From the NCBI RefSeq assembly GCF_009766065.1, contig NZ_LMUE01000002.1, positions 62,001 to 126,000 on the forward strand: a stretch of DNA of 64,000 nucleotides, read 5' to 3'. The notes beneath the pieces are model-generated. The model had not been told where the DNA came from and ran no database searches. It was given only the letters and a program-made list of their open reading frames with translations. Of the stretch, positions 1 to 9,628 are shown one piece after another; position 1 is the first letter of the stretch; each line of letters opens with the position of its first letter. The translations under genes were made by a program, and so were the position numbers. Source of the stretch: Dyella sp. S184. Lineage in GTDB: Bacteria; Pseudomonadota; Gammaproteobacteria; Xanthomonadales; Rhodanobacteraceae.

Positions 1-1059
1 GTTGACCCAGGGCACGAAGATCTGTCCGGACATTTCGCGCGAGGTATGCACGACCTGCATGCGCATCGAGTAACCCAGCGACATTGCCTCGCGGGTCATC
101 GAAAATGCGCCGGAAATCACTGCCTGCGAGGCGATCACCGTGGCCACCGTGGCGAGGCCGATCATCGGATACAGCAGGAACGCGGGCACCATCTTGAAGA
201 ACGGATTGTCGATCGCGTCGGGGTGGGCAAGCAGCAACGCGCCCTGACCGAAATAGTTGATCACGAGTGCCGGCAATACAAAGCTGAACCAGGCCAGCCG
301 GATCGGCCGCTTGCCGAAATGCCCCATGTCGGCATACAGCGCCTCGGCACCGGTCAGCGCCAGCACCACGCCACCGAGTGCGATGAACGCCTGCATCCCG
401 TGGGTGAAGAAGAAACGCAGGCCATGCATCGGATTGATCGCCCACAACACCTGCGGGTTTTTCACGATCAGATGCATGCCAAGCAAGGCGATCACGATGA
501 ACCAGACCACCATCACCGGCCCGAACACGCTACCCACGCGCGCCGTGCCATGACGCTGCATCGCAAACAGGATGAACAGGATCACCGCCGTCACCGGCAC
601 CACCCAGTGCGCAAGACTGGGGGCCGCCACCTTCACGCCCTCCACCGCCGACAGCACGGAGATCGCCGGCGTGATCACGCCATCGCCATAGAACAGCGAG
701 GCACCGAAGATGCCCAGGATGGCCAGCACCCAGCGCAACTTCGGCTGCTCGCGTACGCTGCGCTGCGCCAGTGCCATCAGCGCCATGATGCCGCCTTCGC
801 CCTTGTTGTCGGCGCGCATGATGAACACCACGTACTTCAGCGACACCACCAGGATCTGCGCCCAGAAGATCAGCGAGAGAACGCCATAAATGCTTTCCGG
901 GGTCGGCCTCATGCCGTCGTGGCTGAGCGTGGTCTGCAAGGTGTACAGCGGGCTGGTGCCGATATCGCCATAGACCACGCCGATCGCACCCAGCGCGAGT
1001 GCCGCCAGGCGCCGCTTGGTTTCCGACTCGTTTGTGCCGTGCATGGCTTCCTGACTCAC
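1..1059 (-). CDS. kup: Kup-family potassium uptake permease (C-terminus outside the window)
   Basis: Inner-membrane low-affinity K+/H+ symporter of the KUP/HAK/KT family. The 353 codons present show the family N-terminus: a short Thr/Glu/Lys-rich tail, then ALGAIGVVYGDIGTSPLYTL in the first membrane helix, the GADNKGEGG-like loop (MRADNKGEGGIMAL) and the FYGDGVITPAISVLSAVEG segment, followed by repeated hydrophobic helices. The reading frame runs off the left edge. The start is uncertain: GTG at 1059 has GGGGAG eight bases upstream, while ATG at 1044 (MHGTNESE) is preceded by AGGAAG. The GTG lies 4 bp after the ruvA stop, so ruvC-ruvA-kup reads as one transcript, as in other Xanthomonadales. 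Identification is secure; start is not. Confidence 0.94.
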   Translation of the reverse strand, partial: MSQEAMHGTNESETKRRLAALALGAIGVVYGDIGTSPLYTLQTTLSHDGMRPTPESIYGVLSLIFWAQILVVSLKYVVFIMRADNKGEGGIMALMALAQRSVREQPKLRWVLAILGIFGASLFYGDGVITPAISVLSAVEGVKVAAPSLAHWVVPVTAVILFILFAMQRHGTARVGSVFGPVMVVWFIVIALLGMHLIVKNPQVLWAINPMHGLRFFFTHGMQAFIALGGVVLALTGAEALYADMGHFGKRPIRLAWFSFVLPALVINYFGQGALLLAHPDAIDNPFFKMVPAFLLYPMIGLATVATVIASQAVISGAFSMTREAMSLGYSMRMQVVHTSREMSGQIFVPWVN

Positions 1060-1063
1060 GAAT

Positions 1064-1660
1064 TCAACTCCCCAGCGCGGCGCGTAGCGCCTTGCGGATA
1101 ATGGCTTCGGCGTTGTCGCCGTCGGCTGCGACTTTCTGTACCAACCGCGTCACTTCGATCGGCTTGTAACCCAGCTGTTGCAGCGCCACGGTGGCCTCCC
1201 CCGCTGCGTCGAGCGGTGCGCCGGGGCTCTGAGCGGATCCGCCAGGCAGGCTGGACAGCCCATCCAGACGATCGCGCAGCTCGACCACGATGCGCTCGGC
1301 GGTCTTCTTGCCGATGCCAGGGATCTTGGTCAAGGCGACCACGTCGCCGGCATGCACCAGTCGAGCGAAGTGGTCGGTGGAAACGCCAGACAGCACCGCC
1401 AGCGCGATCTTCGCGCCGATCCCGCTGACCTTCAGCAGGTTGCGGAACAGCGCGCGTTCGGCCTCATGCAGGAAGCCATATAGCGTCACGCTGTCCTCCT
1501 TCACCGCATGGTGGGTGAGCAGGATCACTTCCTTGCCGAGGCCCGGCAGGTCGTAGATCGTCGACATGGGCGCTTCGACTTCATAACCGACGCCACCGAC
1601 CTCGACCAGCAAGGACGGCGGCTGCTTGGAAATCAGGATGCCGCGCAGACGTCCGATCAT
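1064..1660 (-). CDS. ruvA: Holliday junction DNA helicase subunit RuvA
   Basis: RuvA tetramers bind four-way DNA junctions and load the RuvB motor during recombinational repair. The 198-residue product has the expected three parts: an N-terminal OB fold starting [12 protein letters not shown], a central pair of helix-hairpin-helix motifs ([18 protein letters not shown] near residue 75-95 and [20 protein letters not shown] near 108-130), and a C-terminal UBA-like RuvB-binding domain ([15 protein letters not shown]). Length is typical. Its start overlaps the ruvC stop by 4 bp (ATGA), indicating translational coupling. RuvB is not in the window; kup follows instead. Confidence 0.98.
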   Translation of the reverse strand: MIGRLRGILISKQPPSLLVEVGGVGYEVEAPMSTIYDLPGLGKEVILLTHHAVKEDSVTLYGFLHEAERALFRNLLKVSGIGAKIALAVLSGVSTDHFARLVHAGDVVALTKIPGIGKKTAERIVVELRDRLDGLSSLPGGSAQSPGAPLDAAGEATVALQQLGYKPIEVTRLVQKVAADGDNAEAIIRKALRAALGS

Positions 1661-2178
1661 CGGCGTCGCCTCCAGGCGGTACGCGGAATGCCGACACGCG
1701 CGAGGCTGGCGCGGGTATGCGCATGGGTCACCGCGATCGCCAGCGCATCGGCCGCATCGGCCTGCAGCGGACCCTTGAGGCCGAGCAGTATGCCGATCAT
1801 GTGCTGTACCTGGGTCTTGTCACTGCGGCCGCTGCCGACCACGGACTGTTTCACTTCGGTTGCTGCGTATTCGTGCACCTCGATCCCCTGACTGACCACC
1901 GCACAAATCGCGGCGCCACGCGCCTGCCCCAGCTTCAGCGCCGAATCGGGATTGCGCGCCATGAATACACGCTCGATCCCGCACTCGACCGGCTGATGCG
2001 CGGCGATGATGTCACACAGCTCGTCAAAGATGCGTTTCAAACGCAACGGGAACGTGGCTTCACCAGCCACCACCAGCGCGCCATGAAAGACGTGGGTGAG
2101 CTTGCCAGCATCGTCTACGTCGATGATGCCCACGCCCGTGCGCTGGCTGCCCGGGTCGATGCCGATGATTCTGGTCAT
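1657..2178 (-). CDS. ruvC: Crossover junction endodeoxyribonuclease RuvC
   Basis: RuvC is the dimeric, Mg2+-dependent resolvase that cuts Holliday junctions delivered by RuvAB. The 173-residue product has the RNase H-like fold signature: first catalytic Asp in [13 protein letters not shown], the Glu in [22 protein letters not shown], and the C-terminal acidic pair in [18 protein letters not shown]-type sequence (residues about 135-155). The Lys/Arg-rich tail ends RTAWRRRR. It sits downstream of yebC (46 bp gap) and overlaps ruvA by 4 bp, the usual yebC-ruvC-ruvA arrangement. Confidence 0.98.
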   Translation of the reverse strand: MTRIIGIDPGSQRTGVGIIDVDDAGKLTHVFHGALVVAGEATFPLRLKRIFDELCDIIAAHQPVECGIERVFMARNPDSALKLGQARGAAICAVVSQGIEVHEYAATEVKQSVVGSGRSDKTQVQHMIGILLGLKGPLQADAADALAIAVTHAHTRASLARVGIPRTAWRRRR

Positions 2179-2223
2179 GGAGCGGAGCCAGGCAAGGCGG
2201 CAGGCGAACCTGCCGACCGGCGC

Positions 2224-2958
2224 TTACGGATGGGCCTCGGCCGGCAGAGCGGCGTTGTGATAGATCTCGTGCACGTCGTCGAGCTCTTCCAGCCAGTCGA
2301 GCAGGTCGAGCAGGGTTTCCTGCGCCTCGGCCGGAATCGCCACGCGATTGGCCGGGCGCATCACCACCTCGGCACGTGACGGCTTGAGGCCGGCCGTGGC
2401 GAGCGCCTGCTGCACCACCTCGAAACTGTCCGGCGTGCACAGCACGCTGCTCTCGCCCGCCTCGTTCACCACATCGTCGGCACCAGCCTCGAGTGCGGCT
2501 TCCAGAATTTTCTCTTCCAGCGCAGCGTCGCCTGCCGTGTCGAACACCAGCTCGCCGCAACGATGGAACTGGAATGCCACCGAACCGCTGGTACCCAGAT
2601 TGCCACCGTGCTTGGTCAGCCCGTGGCGCACGTCAGCGACCGTGCGCACCGGGTTGTCGGTGACGCAATCGATGATCAGTGCGATGCCGGCCGGACCGTA
2701 GCCCTCGTAGCGCAGCTCATGCATGTCGGCACCGCCGTCGGCACCGGAACCACGCTTGATCGCGCGGTCGATGGTGTCGCGGGTCATGTTCGCCGACAAC
2801 GCCTTGTCCACCGCCGAGCGCAGCCGCGGATTGCCGGCAGGATCGGCCACGCCGGCGCGGGTGGCGACGGTGATCTCGCGGATCAGCTTGGTGAATACCT
2901 TGGCGCGCTTGGCGTCCTCGGCACTCTTGCGACCTTCGATGGAGGGGCCTCTACCCAT
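2224..2958 (-). CDS. yebC: YebC/PmpR-family protein (translational/transcriptional regulator)
   Basis: Member of the YebC/TACO1 family, cytosolic proteins that bind DNA or assist the ribosome at difficult proline stretches. The product begins MGRGPSIEGRKSAEDAKRAK, the hallmark N-terminus; an ATG five codons upstream (2973) is in frame but would add residues absent from the family, so 2958 was chosen. Other conserved parts are the LRSAVDKALSANMTRDTIDRAIKRG helix bundle, the EGYGPAGIALIIDC segment and GGNLGTSGSVAFQF. At 244 residues the length is standard. It precedes ruvC as in many gammaproteobacteria. Which of the two proposed roles applies here cannot be read from sequence. Confidence 0.96.
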   Translation of the reverse strand: MGRGPSIEGRKSAEDAKRAKVFTKLIREITVATRAGVADPAGNPRLRSAVDKALSANMTRDTIDRAIKRGSGADGGADMHELRYEGYGPAGIALIIDCVTDNPVRTVADVRHGLTKHGGNLGTSGSVAFQFHRCGELVFDTAGDAALEEKILEAALEAGADDVVNEAGESSVLCTPDSFEVVQQALATAGLKPSRAEVVMRPANRVAIPAEAQETLLDLLDWLEELDDVHEIYHNAALPAEAHP

Positions 2959-3061
2959 GACAATAGCCTGCACTTGGATCAGGTGAACGAGCCGGGAATT
3001 TTACCTGATTTCGGATCGCGTGCCGGAATTGCGGCAAGGACGCGGCAAGTGCCGCCACGAC

Positions 3062-3691
3062 TCAATCGACCTCGAAACGGCCCTGGCGCAGGAAACGCGC
3101 GGTTCGCTGGGCCACCTCGGCGGAAAACAGCAGGCCGGTATGGTTGGCTTCGACCACGCAATGGGCGGTCAGGCCAGACAGGCGGGTTTCCTCTACCGTC
3201 ACGGTGCCATCGTGCTCGCCCTCAAAATGGCCAAGCATGGCGCCGAGACCAAGCGGCATGCGGCCGGCGATCATGCCGACCTCGCGTGCGCCGTCCCAGC
3301 GCTCGAAACCTTGTTGCAACAATTCACGGTTATGCCCCAGCAACACTGCGCCGCCGCGGCCCCAGGCGGCGAAGCCACGTGCAGCGGCGCTACCCTTCAC
3401 CGGCGAACCGAGACAGACGATGCGACCCGGCGGCAGCTCGCCGTCGAGACAGGCGCGCAAGGCCAGCAGGCCGCCAAGGCTGTGGCCGACCAGGTGCACT
3501 GCATCGGCTTCTGCGGCCAATCCGTTCATGCGTGCCTGCAGCCGATCCAGGATGCGCTGCTGGGTGGCCGCCACGCTCAGGTAGTCGAATCGGTGTACGC
3601 GAAAACCCGCCTCGATCAACCGACGATGCAGCATGGACAGCGCGAAACCACGCATCCAAAGGCCGTGCAGCAGGATCACATGATCAGACAT
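3062..3691 (-). CDS. Alpha/beta-hydrolase, PGAP1/lipase-like small esterase
   Basis: A 209-residue alpha/beta-hydrolase without signal peptide. It starts MSDHVILLHGLWMRG, with HG-x-x as the likely oxyanion region, and has the nucleophile elbow GHSLGG around residue 69, a candidate acid in EHDGTVTVEET (about residue 160) and the catalytic His in ANHTGLLF (about 185). The small size and the HGLW...GHSLGG pattern resemble PGAP1-like or lecithin-acyltransferase-type esterases; the substrate is unknown. It lies 102 bp downstream of aspS and 103 bp upstream of yebC on the same strand. Class assignment is firm, function is not. Confidence 0.85.
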   Translation of the reverse strand: MSDHVILLHGLWMRGFALSMLHRRLIEAGFRVHRFDYLSVAATQQRILDRLQARMNGLAAEADAVHLVGHSLGGLLALRACLDGELPPGRIVCLGSPVKGSAAARGFAAWGRGGAVLLGHNRELLQQGFERWDGAREVGMIAGRMPLGLGAMLGHFEGEHDGTVTVEETRLSGLTAHCVVEANHTGLLFSAEVAQRTARFLRQGRFEVD

Positions 3692-3793
3692 GAGACAAAT
3701 GAAACCTGACGCGTAGTGGGAAAAACGACATCGCCGCCACTGGCAACCGCGTCCGCATGAACAACCTGACGCCGGTCATGCCGGCGCACAGAC

Positions 3794-5566
3794 TCACGTG
3801 CCTGACGCCTCGCCGCCCAGTACCTGCACATGCAGCTCCTTCAGCTGTACCGCCGCGATCGGCGACGGCGCATCGGTCATCAGGCACTGTGCGCTGGTGG
3901 TCTTGGGAAACGCAATCACGTCGCGAATCGACTCGGTGCCGGCCATCAGCGCAGCAATCCGGTCGATACCGAACGCGAGGCCACCATGCGGCGGCGCGCC
4001 GAACTTGAGCGCCTTCAGCAGGAAACCGAACTTGGCATCGGCTTCGGCCGCGCCGATGCCAAGCAGCTCGAACACTGTGCTCTGCATTTCCGGGCGATGG
4101 ATACGGATCGAACCACCGCCGATCTCGTTGCCGTTCAACACCATGTCATAGCCACGGCTCACCGCGTTTTTCGGATCGGCGCGCAGCTGGGCGGCATCGT
4201 CCACCTTCGGTGCGGTGAACGGATGATGCAGGGCGACGTAACGCTGATCTTCCGCGTCGTACTCGAACATCGGGAAGTCGGTGACCCACAGCGGCCTCCA
4301 GCAGTTCTCGACCAGCCCACGGTCCTTTGCGACCTTCAGCCGCAATGCACCCATGAAATCGGTCACGGCTTTCCACGTACCGGCACCGAAGAACACGATG
4401 TCGCCCGACTGGGCGCCCGTGGCCTTGAGCACGCCGTCCAGCGCCGCGTCGTCGAGGAACTTCGCTACCGGCGAGTTGACGCCTTCGCGGCCCTTGGCCA
4501 GATCCTCGACCTTCAGCCAGGCCAGACCCTTCGCGCCGTAACGCGACACGTATTCGACCAGCCCGTCGATATCCTTGCGGCTCAGTGTGCTGCCACCGGG
4601 CACGCGCAGCGCGGTAACGCGGCCGTCCGCCTCATTGGCCGGCTCGGCAAACACCTTGAACTCGACGTGCTTCACCGCGTCGGCGATGTCGACCAGTTCC
4701 AGCGCGATGCGCAGGTCAGGCTTGTCCGAACCGAAACGACGCATCGCCTCGGCCCAGGTCATGCGTGGAAAGCTCGCATCGAGTTCCACGCCCTGCACTT
4801 CGCGGAACACGTGGCGGATCAATTCCTCCACGAAATCCTGCACGTCCTGCTCTTCGACGAAGGCGAATTCCAGGTCGAGCTGAGTGAATTCCGGCTGGCG
4901 GTCGGCACGCAGGTCCTCGTCGCGGAAGCAGCGCGCGATCTGGTAGTAGCGGTCGAAGCCAGCCATCATCAGGATCTGCTTGAACAGCTGCGGCGACTGC
5001 GGTAACGCGTAGAACTGGCCCGGATGCACGCGGCTGGGTACCAGATAGTCACGTGCCCCCTCGGGGGTGGCCTTGGTCAGGATCGGCGTCTCGACGTCCT
5101 GGAAACCGCGCTCGTCGAGGTAACGGCGCAGGGTCTGCACCAGCTTGATGCGCTTGCGCATCATCGCCTGCATTTCCGGACGACGCAGATCGAGGTAACG
5201 GTAGGTCATCCGCATGTCCTCGTTCGGGTTCTCGTGCAGCGCGAACGGCAGATCCTTCGCAGCGTTGAGAATTTCCACCGTGTCGGCGAGCAGTTCGACC
5301 GTGCCGGTCTTCAGCTTGTCGTTGACGGCGATGCGCTTGCGCAGCGTGCCGGTGACACGCAGGCAGTACTCATTGCCAATCTCGTTCGCCACCGCAAAGG
5401 CTGCCGCGTTGTCGCGCTCGATCACCACCTGCGCCAGCCCTTCGTGATCACGCAGATCGACAAAGGCGACGTGGCTCTGCAGGCGCAGGGTGTTGACCCA
5501 GCCGCACAAGGTAACGGTCTGGCCGACCAGGGACTCGTCGATGAGGCCGCAGTAATGCGTGCGCAT
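3794..5566 (-). CDS. aspS: Aspartate--tRNA ligase (AspRS, bacterial type)
   Basis: Charges tRNA-Asp (possibly also tRNA-Asn if the cell uses the transamidation route). The 590-residue product begins [23 protein letters not shown], the usual start, so an upstream in-frame GTG/ATG extension of 26 codons was rejected. Domains: N-terminal OB anticodon-binding fold (1-110); class II catalytic core with motif 2 [20 protein letters not shown] (about 217-236) and motif 3 [16 protein letters not shown] (near 530-545); and the inserted bacterial GAD domain (about 290-410). It is followed by the small hydrolase gene; a GGAG lies 10 bases before the ATG. Confidence 0.98.
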   Translation of the reverse strand: MRTHYCGLIDESLVGQTVTLCGWVNTLRLQSHVAFVDLRDHEGLAQVVIERDNAAAFAVANEIGNEYCLRVTGTLRKRIAVNDKLKTGTVELLADTVEILNAAKDLPFALHENPNEDMRMTYRYLDLRRPEMQAMMRKRIKLVQTLRRYLDERGFQDVETPILTKATPEGARDYLVPSRVHPGQFYALPQSPQLFKQILMMAGFDRYYQIARCFRDEDLRADRQPEFTQLDLEFAFVEEQDVQDFVEELIRHVFREVQGVELDASFPRMTWAEAMRRFGSDKPDLRIALELVDIADAVKHVEFKVFAEPANEADGRVTALRVPGGSTLSRKDIDGLVEYVSRYGAKGLAWLKVEDLAKGREGVNSPVAKFLDDAALDGVLKATGAQSGDIVFFGAGTWKAVTDFMGALRLKVAKDRGLVENCWRPLWVTDFPMFEYDAEDQRYVALHHPFTAPKVDDAAQLRADPKNAVSRGYDMVLNGNEIGGGSIRIHRPEMQSTVFELLGIGAAEADAKFGFLLKALKFGAPPHGGLAFGIDRIAALMAGTESIRDVIAFPKTTSAQCLMTDAPSPIAAVQLKELHVQVLGGEASGT

Positions 5567-5668
5567 GCGCTTGGAACTCCGGGCCGCGGGGCGGCAAAAC
5601 AGATGGAAAAGACCCGGAATGTTACCACCGCCGCGCCCGACCACGATCAGCGGGCGCCGCTGGGTTGT

Positions 5669-6007
5669 TCAGTCGCTGCTGCCGGATGTGCCGCCAGACG
5701 ACGCGATCGGGGCGGTTGGGGCAGGCGGAGCCGCCGGGGCCGCAGCGGCCTTATCGGCAGCTGGTGGGGCTTTGCTGTCGCCACTGCCGCCAGCGTCTCC
5801 CGCAAGATTCCGCTTCTTGTCGCCATCCTTCTTGAAGTCGGTTTCGTACCAGCCGCTGCCGGCCAGACGGAACGATGGCGCACTGACCCGCCGCCGCAAC
5901 TGCGGCGCATCGCAGGCCGGACAGATCGACGGATCCGTATCGGACAGTTTCTGCAGACGATCGAAGCGGTGGCCACAGCCACTGCATTCGAATTCATAGA
6001 TGGGCAT
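5669..6007 (-). CDS. FmdB-family zinc-ribbon regulatory protein
   Basis: A 112-residue protein starting MPIYEFECSGCGHRFDRLQK, the signature of the FmdB/CxxC_CxxC_SSSS putative regulators. Two CxxC pairs (CSGC and CPAC, 19 residues apart) form a predicted zinc ribbon in the first 35 residues; the rest is a low-complexity Ala/Pro/Ser/Gly tail ending SSGGTSGSSD. GGAG sits 5 bases before the ATG at 6007, which was preferred over an in-frame codon 24 bases upstream. It lies 102 bp upstream of aspS, a frequent arrangement in proteobacteria. Molecular role is not established for the family. Confidence 0.9.
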   Translation of the reverse strand: MPIYEFECSGCGHRFDRLQKLSDTDPSICPACDAPQLRRRVSAPSFRLAGSGWYETDFKKDGDKKRNLAGDAGGSGDSKAPPAADKAAAAPAAPPAPTAPIASSGGTSGSSD

Positions 6008-6132
6008 GAAGACTCCAGTCAGTCCAGCCAACTCCAGGCTGGCAACCGTTCATTATCGGCGCGTTCGGGGGGATTTCAATGCATACCCGGCGCATGCAGC
6101 AATCTTCGCCGCAGAGTGCGCCGGGATTTATC

Positions 6133-8739
6133 TCATGCCTGCGGTGACTGGCGAAACACCAGATGGCCGCCGGCGGCATCCACCGTGATCACGGCACCGG
6201 GTGCATAACGCCCTTCGAGGATCTCCCGCGCCAGCGGATTCTCCAGCTGTTGCTGGATCGCCCGCTTCAACGGCCGCGCCCCGTAGACCGGATCGAAACC
6301 GACGTTGCCGAGCAGCGCCAGCGCATCGTCACTGACCTCCAGCTTGAGCTGGCGTTCTGCCAAGCGTTTCTCCAGATATGCCAGCTGGATCCTGGCAATC
6401 GCACGGATCTGCGTCTTGTCGAGCGGACGGAACACCACCAGCTCATCGAGCCGATTGATGAACTCCGGGCGGAAGTGCGCCTGCACCACGCCCATCACCG
6501 AAGCTTTCATCTGCGTGTACTGTTCCTCGGCATCGCCACCCTCGCTGTTCTCGGACGCGTCCTGGATCATCTGCGAGCCGAGGTTCGAAGTCATCACGAT
6601 CACGGTGTTGCGGAAGTCCACCGTGCGGCCTTGGCCGTCGGTGAGGCGGCCATCGTCGAGCACCTGCAGCAGGATGTTGAACACGTCCGGGTGCGCCTTC
6701 TCCACCTCGTCCAGCAGGATCACGCTGTATGGCCGGCGCCGCACCGCCTCGGTGAGATAGCCGCCCTCTTCGTAGCCCACATAACCCGGCGGTGCACCGA
6801 CCAGCCGGCTCACCGAGTGCTTCTCCATGAACTCGCTCATGTCGATGCGCACCATCGCATCGGTGGTGTCGAACATGAACTCGGCCAGTGCCTTGCACAG
6901 CTCGGTCTTGCCCACGCCGGTCGGGCCGAGGAACAGGAAGGAGCCGTTCGGTCGGTTCGGATCGGACAAGCCTGCACGGGAGCGGCGGATCGCGTCGGAC
7001 ACCGCACGCACCGCCTCGTCCTGGCCGACCACACGCTTGTGCAGGTCGTCTTCCATGTGCAACAACTTTTCGCGCTCGCCCTCGAGCATCTTGGCGACGG
7101 GAATGCCGGTCCAGCGCGCCACCACTTCGGCGATTTCCTCGGCGGTCACCTTGTCCTGCAGCAGCTTGAAATCCTGCGTCTCGGCGGCCTGCGCGGCGGC
7201 CAGCTGTTTCTCCAGTTCCGGCAGGCGGCCGTACTGGATCTCGCTCATCTTGGCGTAGTCCTGCCGGCGTTGCGCGGCATCCAGCTCCTGCCGCGCCTGC
7301 TCGATCTGCTCCTTCACCTTGGTCGCACCCTGCAGCGCTGCCTTCTCGGATTTCCAGATCTCGTTGAGATCGGAGAACTCGCGCTCCAGCTTCTCGATGT
7401 CGGTTTCCAGATCGGCGAGGCGCTGCTTCGATTCGCTGTCCTTCTCCTTCTTCAGCATCTCGCGCTGGATCTTCAGCTGGATCAGCCGGCGCTCCAGCCG
7501 ATCGAGTTCCTCCGGCTTGGAGTCGATCTCCATGCGGATGCGCGAGGCCGCCTCGTCCATCAGGTCGATCGCCTTGTCCGGCAACTGGCGATCGGCGATA
7601 TAGCGATGCGACAGCGTGGCGGCGGCGACAATCGCCGGATCGGTGATCTCGACGCCGTGATGTACCGCGTAGCGCTCCTTCAGCCCGCGCAGGATCGCGA
7701 TGGTGTCTTCCACCGATGGTTCGCCCACGAACACTTTCTGGAAGCGGCGCTCCAGCGCGGCATCCTTCTCGATGTACTTGCGATACTCGTCCAGCGTGGT
7801 GGCGCCGATGCAGTGCAGCTCGCCGCGCGCCAGCGCGGGTTTGAGCATGTTGCCCGCATCCATTGCGCCATCGGCCTTGCCCGCGCCGACCATGGTGTGC
7901 AGTTCATCGATGAACAGGATCACCCGACCTTCCTGCTTGGACAAATCGCTGAGCACGGCCTTCAGGCGCTCCTCGAACTCGCCGCGGAATTTCGCACCGG
8001 CGATCAACGCGCCCATGTCCAGCGCCAGCACGCGGCGACCACGCAGACCCTCCGGCACTTCGTCCTTGATGATGCGCTGGGCCAGACCTTCGACGATCGC
8101 GGTCTTGCCCACGCCGGGCTCGCCAATCAATACCGGATTGTTCTTGGTGCGCCGCTGCAGCACCTGGATGGTGCGGCGGATTTCCTCGTCGCGGCCGATC
8201 ACCGGATCGAGCTTGCCGGACTCTGCGCGCGCAGTCAGGTCGATGCAGTATTTCTCCAGCGCCTGACGCTGCTCCTCGGCGTTTTCGCTCTGCACCTTCT
8301 CGCCACCGCGAAGCTTCTCGATCGCCGCCTCGAGGTTCGGCTTGGTCGCACCCGCCGCTTTCAGCGCCGCACCCAGTTCGCCCTTGTCATCCAACGCCGC
8401 CAGCACGAACAGCTCGCTGGCGATGAACTGGTCGCCGCGCTGCTGCGCCAGCTTGTCGGTGAGGTTGAGCAGGCGAGTCAGCTCGTTGCCTGCATGGATG
8501 TTGCCTTCCTGCCCGCTGACTTTCGGCAAGCGTTCCAGCATGTCATTGACGCGCTGCTGCAGCGCCGGCACATTGACCTGCGCCTGGGTCAGCAACGGCC
8601 CGGTCGAGCCGCCCTGTTGATTGAGCAGCGCCGCCATCACATGCACCGGCTCCAGCATGTTGTTGTCACGGCCCACGGCCAGCGATTGCGCGTCGGCCAG
8701 CGCCTGCTGGAAACGCGAGGTGAGTTTGTCCATCCGCAT
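6133..8739 (-). CDS. clpB: ATP-dependent disaggregase ClpB
   Basis: Hexameric AAA+ chaperone that works with DnaK to pull proteins out of aggregates in the cytosol. The 868 residues contain the N-terminal Clp repeat domain (1-145, beginning [18 protein letters not shown]), first AAA domain with Walker A GEPGVGKT near residue 206, the long coiled-coil middle domain (about 405-525, rich in [15 protein letters not shown]-type sequence) that distinguishes ClpB from ClpA, and the second AAA domain with Walker A GPTGVGKT near 605 plus sensor-2 [12 protein letters not shown] sigma-32-type promoter lies 60-90 bp upstream (see separate entry). Confidence 0.99.
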   Translation of the reverse strand: MRMDKLTSRFQQALADAQSLAVGRDNNMLEPVHVMAALLNQQGGSTGPLLTQAQVNVPALQQRVNDMLERLPKVSGQEGNIHAGNELTRLLNLTDKLAQQRGDQFIASELFVLAALDDKGELGAALKAAGATKPNLEAAIEKLRGGEKVQSENAEEQRQALEKYCIDLTARAESGKLDPVIGRDEEIRRTIQVLQRRTKNNPVLIGEPGVGKTAIVEGLAQRIIKDEVPEGLRGRRVLALDMGALIAGAKFRGEFEERLKAVLSDLSKQEGRVILFIDELHTMVGAGKADGAMDAGNMLKPALARGELHCIGATTLDEYRKYIEKDAALERRFQKVFVGEPSVEDTIAILRGLKERYAVHHGVEITDPAIVAAATLSHRYIADRQLPDKAIDLMDEAASRIRMEIDSKPEELDRLERRLIQLKIQREMLKKEKDSESKQRLADLETDIEKLEREFSDLNEIWKSEKAALQGATKVKEQIEQARQELDAAQRRQDYAKMSEIQYGRLPELEKQLAAAQAAETQDFKLLQDKVTAEEIAEVVARWTGIPVAKMLEGEREKLLHMEDDLHKRVVGQDEAVRAVSDAIRRSRAGLSDPNRPNGSFLFLGPTGVGKTELCKALAEFMFDTTDAMVRIDMSEFMEKHSVSRLVGAPPGYVGYEEGGYLTEAVRRRPYSVILLDEVEKAHPDVFNILLQVLDDGRLTDGQGRTVDFRNTVIVMTSNLGSQMIQDASENSEGGDAEEQYTQMKASVMGVVQAHFRPEFINRLDELVVFRPLDKTQIRAIARIQLAYLEKRLAERQLKLEVSDDALALLGNVGFDPVYGARPLKRAIQQQLENPLAREILEGRYAPGAVITVDAAGGHLVFRQSPQA

Positions 8740-8797
8740 ATCGAGATCCCCGGCAAGAGGTGAAAGGATTTGGCGGATCTGCCGCCACTGGCCACAA

Positions 8798-8825
8798 AGA
8801 TGCGGACTGCGACGGACGATTCAAG
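8798..8825 (-). promoter_or_regulatory. Sigma-32 (heat-shock) type promoter for clpB
   Basis: On the minus strand the sequence reads CTTGAAT, 13 bases, then CCGCATCT. The E. coli RpoH consensus is CTTGAAA-N11-16-CCCCATNT, so 6 of 7 and 7 of 7 specified positions match with spacing in range. The -10 element lies about 60 bases before the clpB ATG, leaving a normal leader. It sits in the 127-bp gap after pgeF, so clpB can be induced independently of the upstream genes. Confidence 0.8.
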
Positions 8826-8866
8826 CAAACGGCATGATCGCGCCGCGTCAAGATCTCGTCGGGCAG

Positions 8867-9628
8867 TCAGCTGTCGGCCAGCCAGATCAGGCTGGCGAAA
8901 CGGCCGCTGCGCGCGCCATCGCGGCGGTACGAATAGAACCGTGCATCGCTGAACGTATCGAAGCCGCCACCATGGATCCGCGTTACGCCCGCTGAGGCCA
9001 GCCGCCGCCGCGCCAGTCCCGCCAAATCGCACTGCCAATGGCCGGGTCGAGTCGGCACAAAGCAGTTCGCCGCTGCCCCATCCGATGCCACAAACGCGGC
9101 ACGCACCTCTTCGCCCACTTCGTACGAGGCCACCCCGATGCAGGGCCCAAGCCATGCCAGCAATCGTTCGCGGGGCGCATGCAGCTGGGTCAGCGTCGCT
9201 TCCAGCACGCCGGCAGCAAGACCGCGCCACCCGGCATGTGCGGCACCGATCTCGCTGCCATCGTCGGCACAGAACAGCACCGGCAGGCAATCGGCGGTGA
9301 GGATGGACAGCACGGTACCGGGGATGTGCGATATCGCCGCATCGGCCTGCGGTTCGTCAGCGCTGGGCAGCGGCCCCAGCTCGGCCACGCTTATACCGTG
9401 CACCTGGCGCAGCCAGCGCGGTGAAGCAGGCAGGCCGAGTATCTGTTGCAGGGCACTTCGATTAACCGCTACTGCATCGGGCAGATCACCGCTGCGCAAA
9501 CCCAGATTAAAGCGCTCGTATGGCGCAGCTGACACGCCAGGCCCATCGCAGGTAGTAACCGCCGCGTGCACCCGGCGCGGCGCTGGCCAGTCAGGCATCA
9601 GCCACGCCTGCTTATCCACGGTTACCAT
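8867..9628 (-). CDS. pgeF: Purine nucleoside phosphorylase YfiH/PgeF (former DUF152 laccase-like)
   Basis: Zinc-dependent protein of the YfiH/LACC1 family, shown elsewhere to have purine nucleoside phosphorylase/adenosine deaminase activity and reported to edit peptidoglycan precursors in E. coli. The 253-residue product carries the metal-site motifs in order: RQVHG (about 78-82), TADCLPVLF (112-120) and HAGWRGLAAG (133-142), plus LGPCIGVASYEVGEEV. ATG at 9628 was preferred over an adjacent TTG at 9631. The start overlaps the end of the glycosyltransferase gene by 17 bp. In most relatives pgeF directly follows rluD; here a glycosyltransferase lies between. Confidence 0.93.
   Translation of the reverse strand: MVTVDKQAWLMPDWPAPRRVHAAVTTCDGPGVSAAPYERFNLGLRSGDLPDAVAVNRSALQQILGLPASPRWLRQVHGISVAELGPLPSADEPQADAAISHIPGTVLSILTADCLPVLFCADDGSEIGAAHAGWRGLAAGVLEATLTQLHAPRERLLAWLGPCIGVASYEVGEEVRAAFVASDGAAANCFVPTRPGHWQCDLAGLARRRLASAGVTRIHGGGFDTFSDARFYSYRRDGARSGRFASLIWLADS

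Noticed and set aside
46-1101. Plus-strand frame opposite kup and the ruvA end
   Set aside because: Product has no recognisable features; the minus strand encodes clear Kup sequence.
6163-8763. Long open frame on the plus strand across clpB (866 codons)
   Set aside because: Antisense shadow of a GC-rich gene; His/Arg/Gln-rich product without any family motif, while the minus strand encodes complete ClpB.
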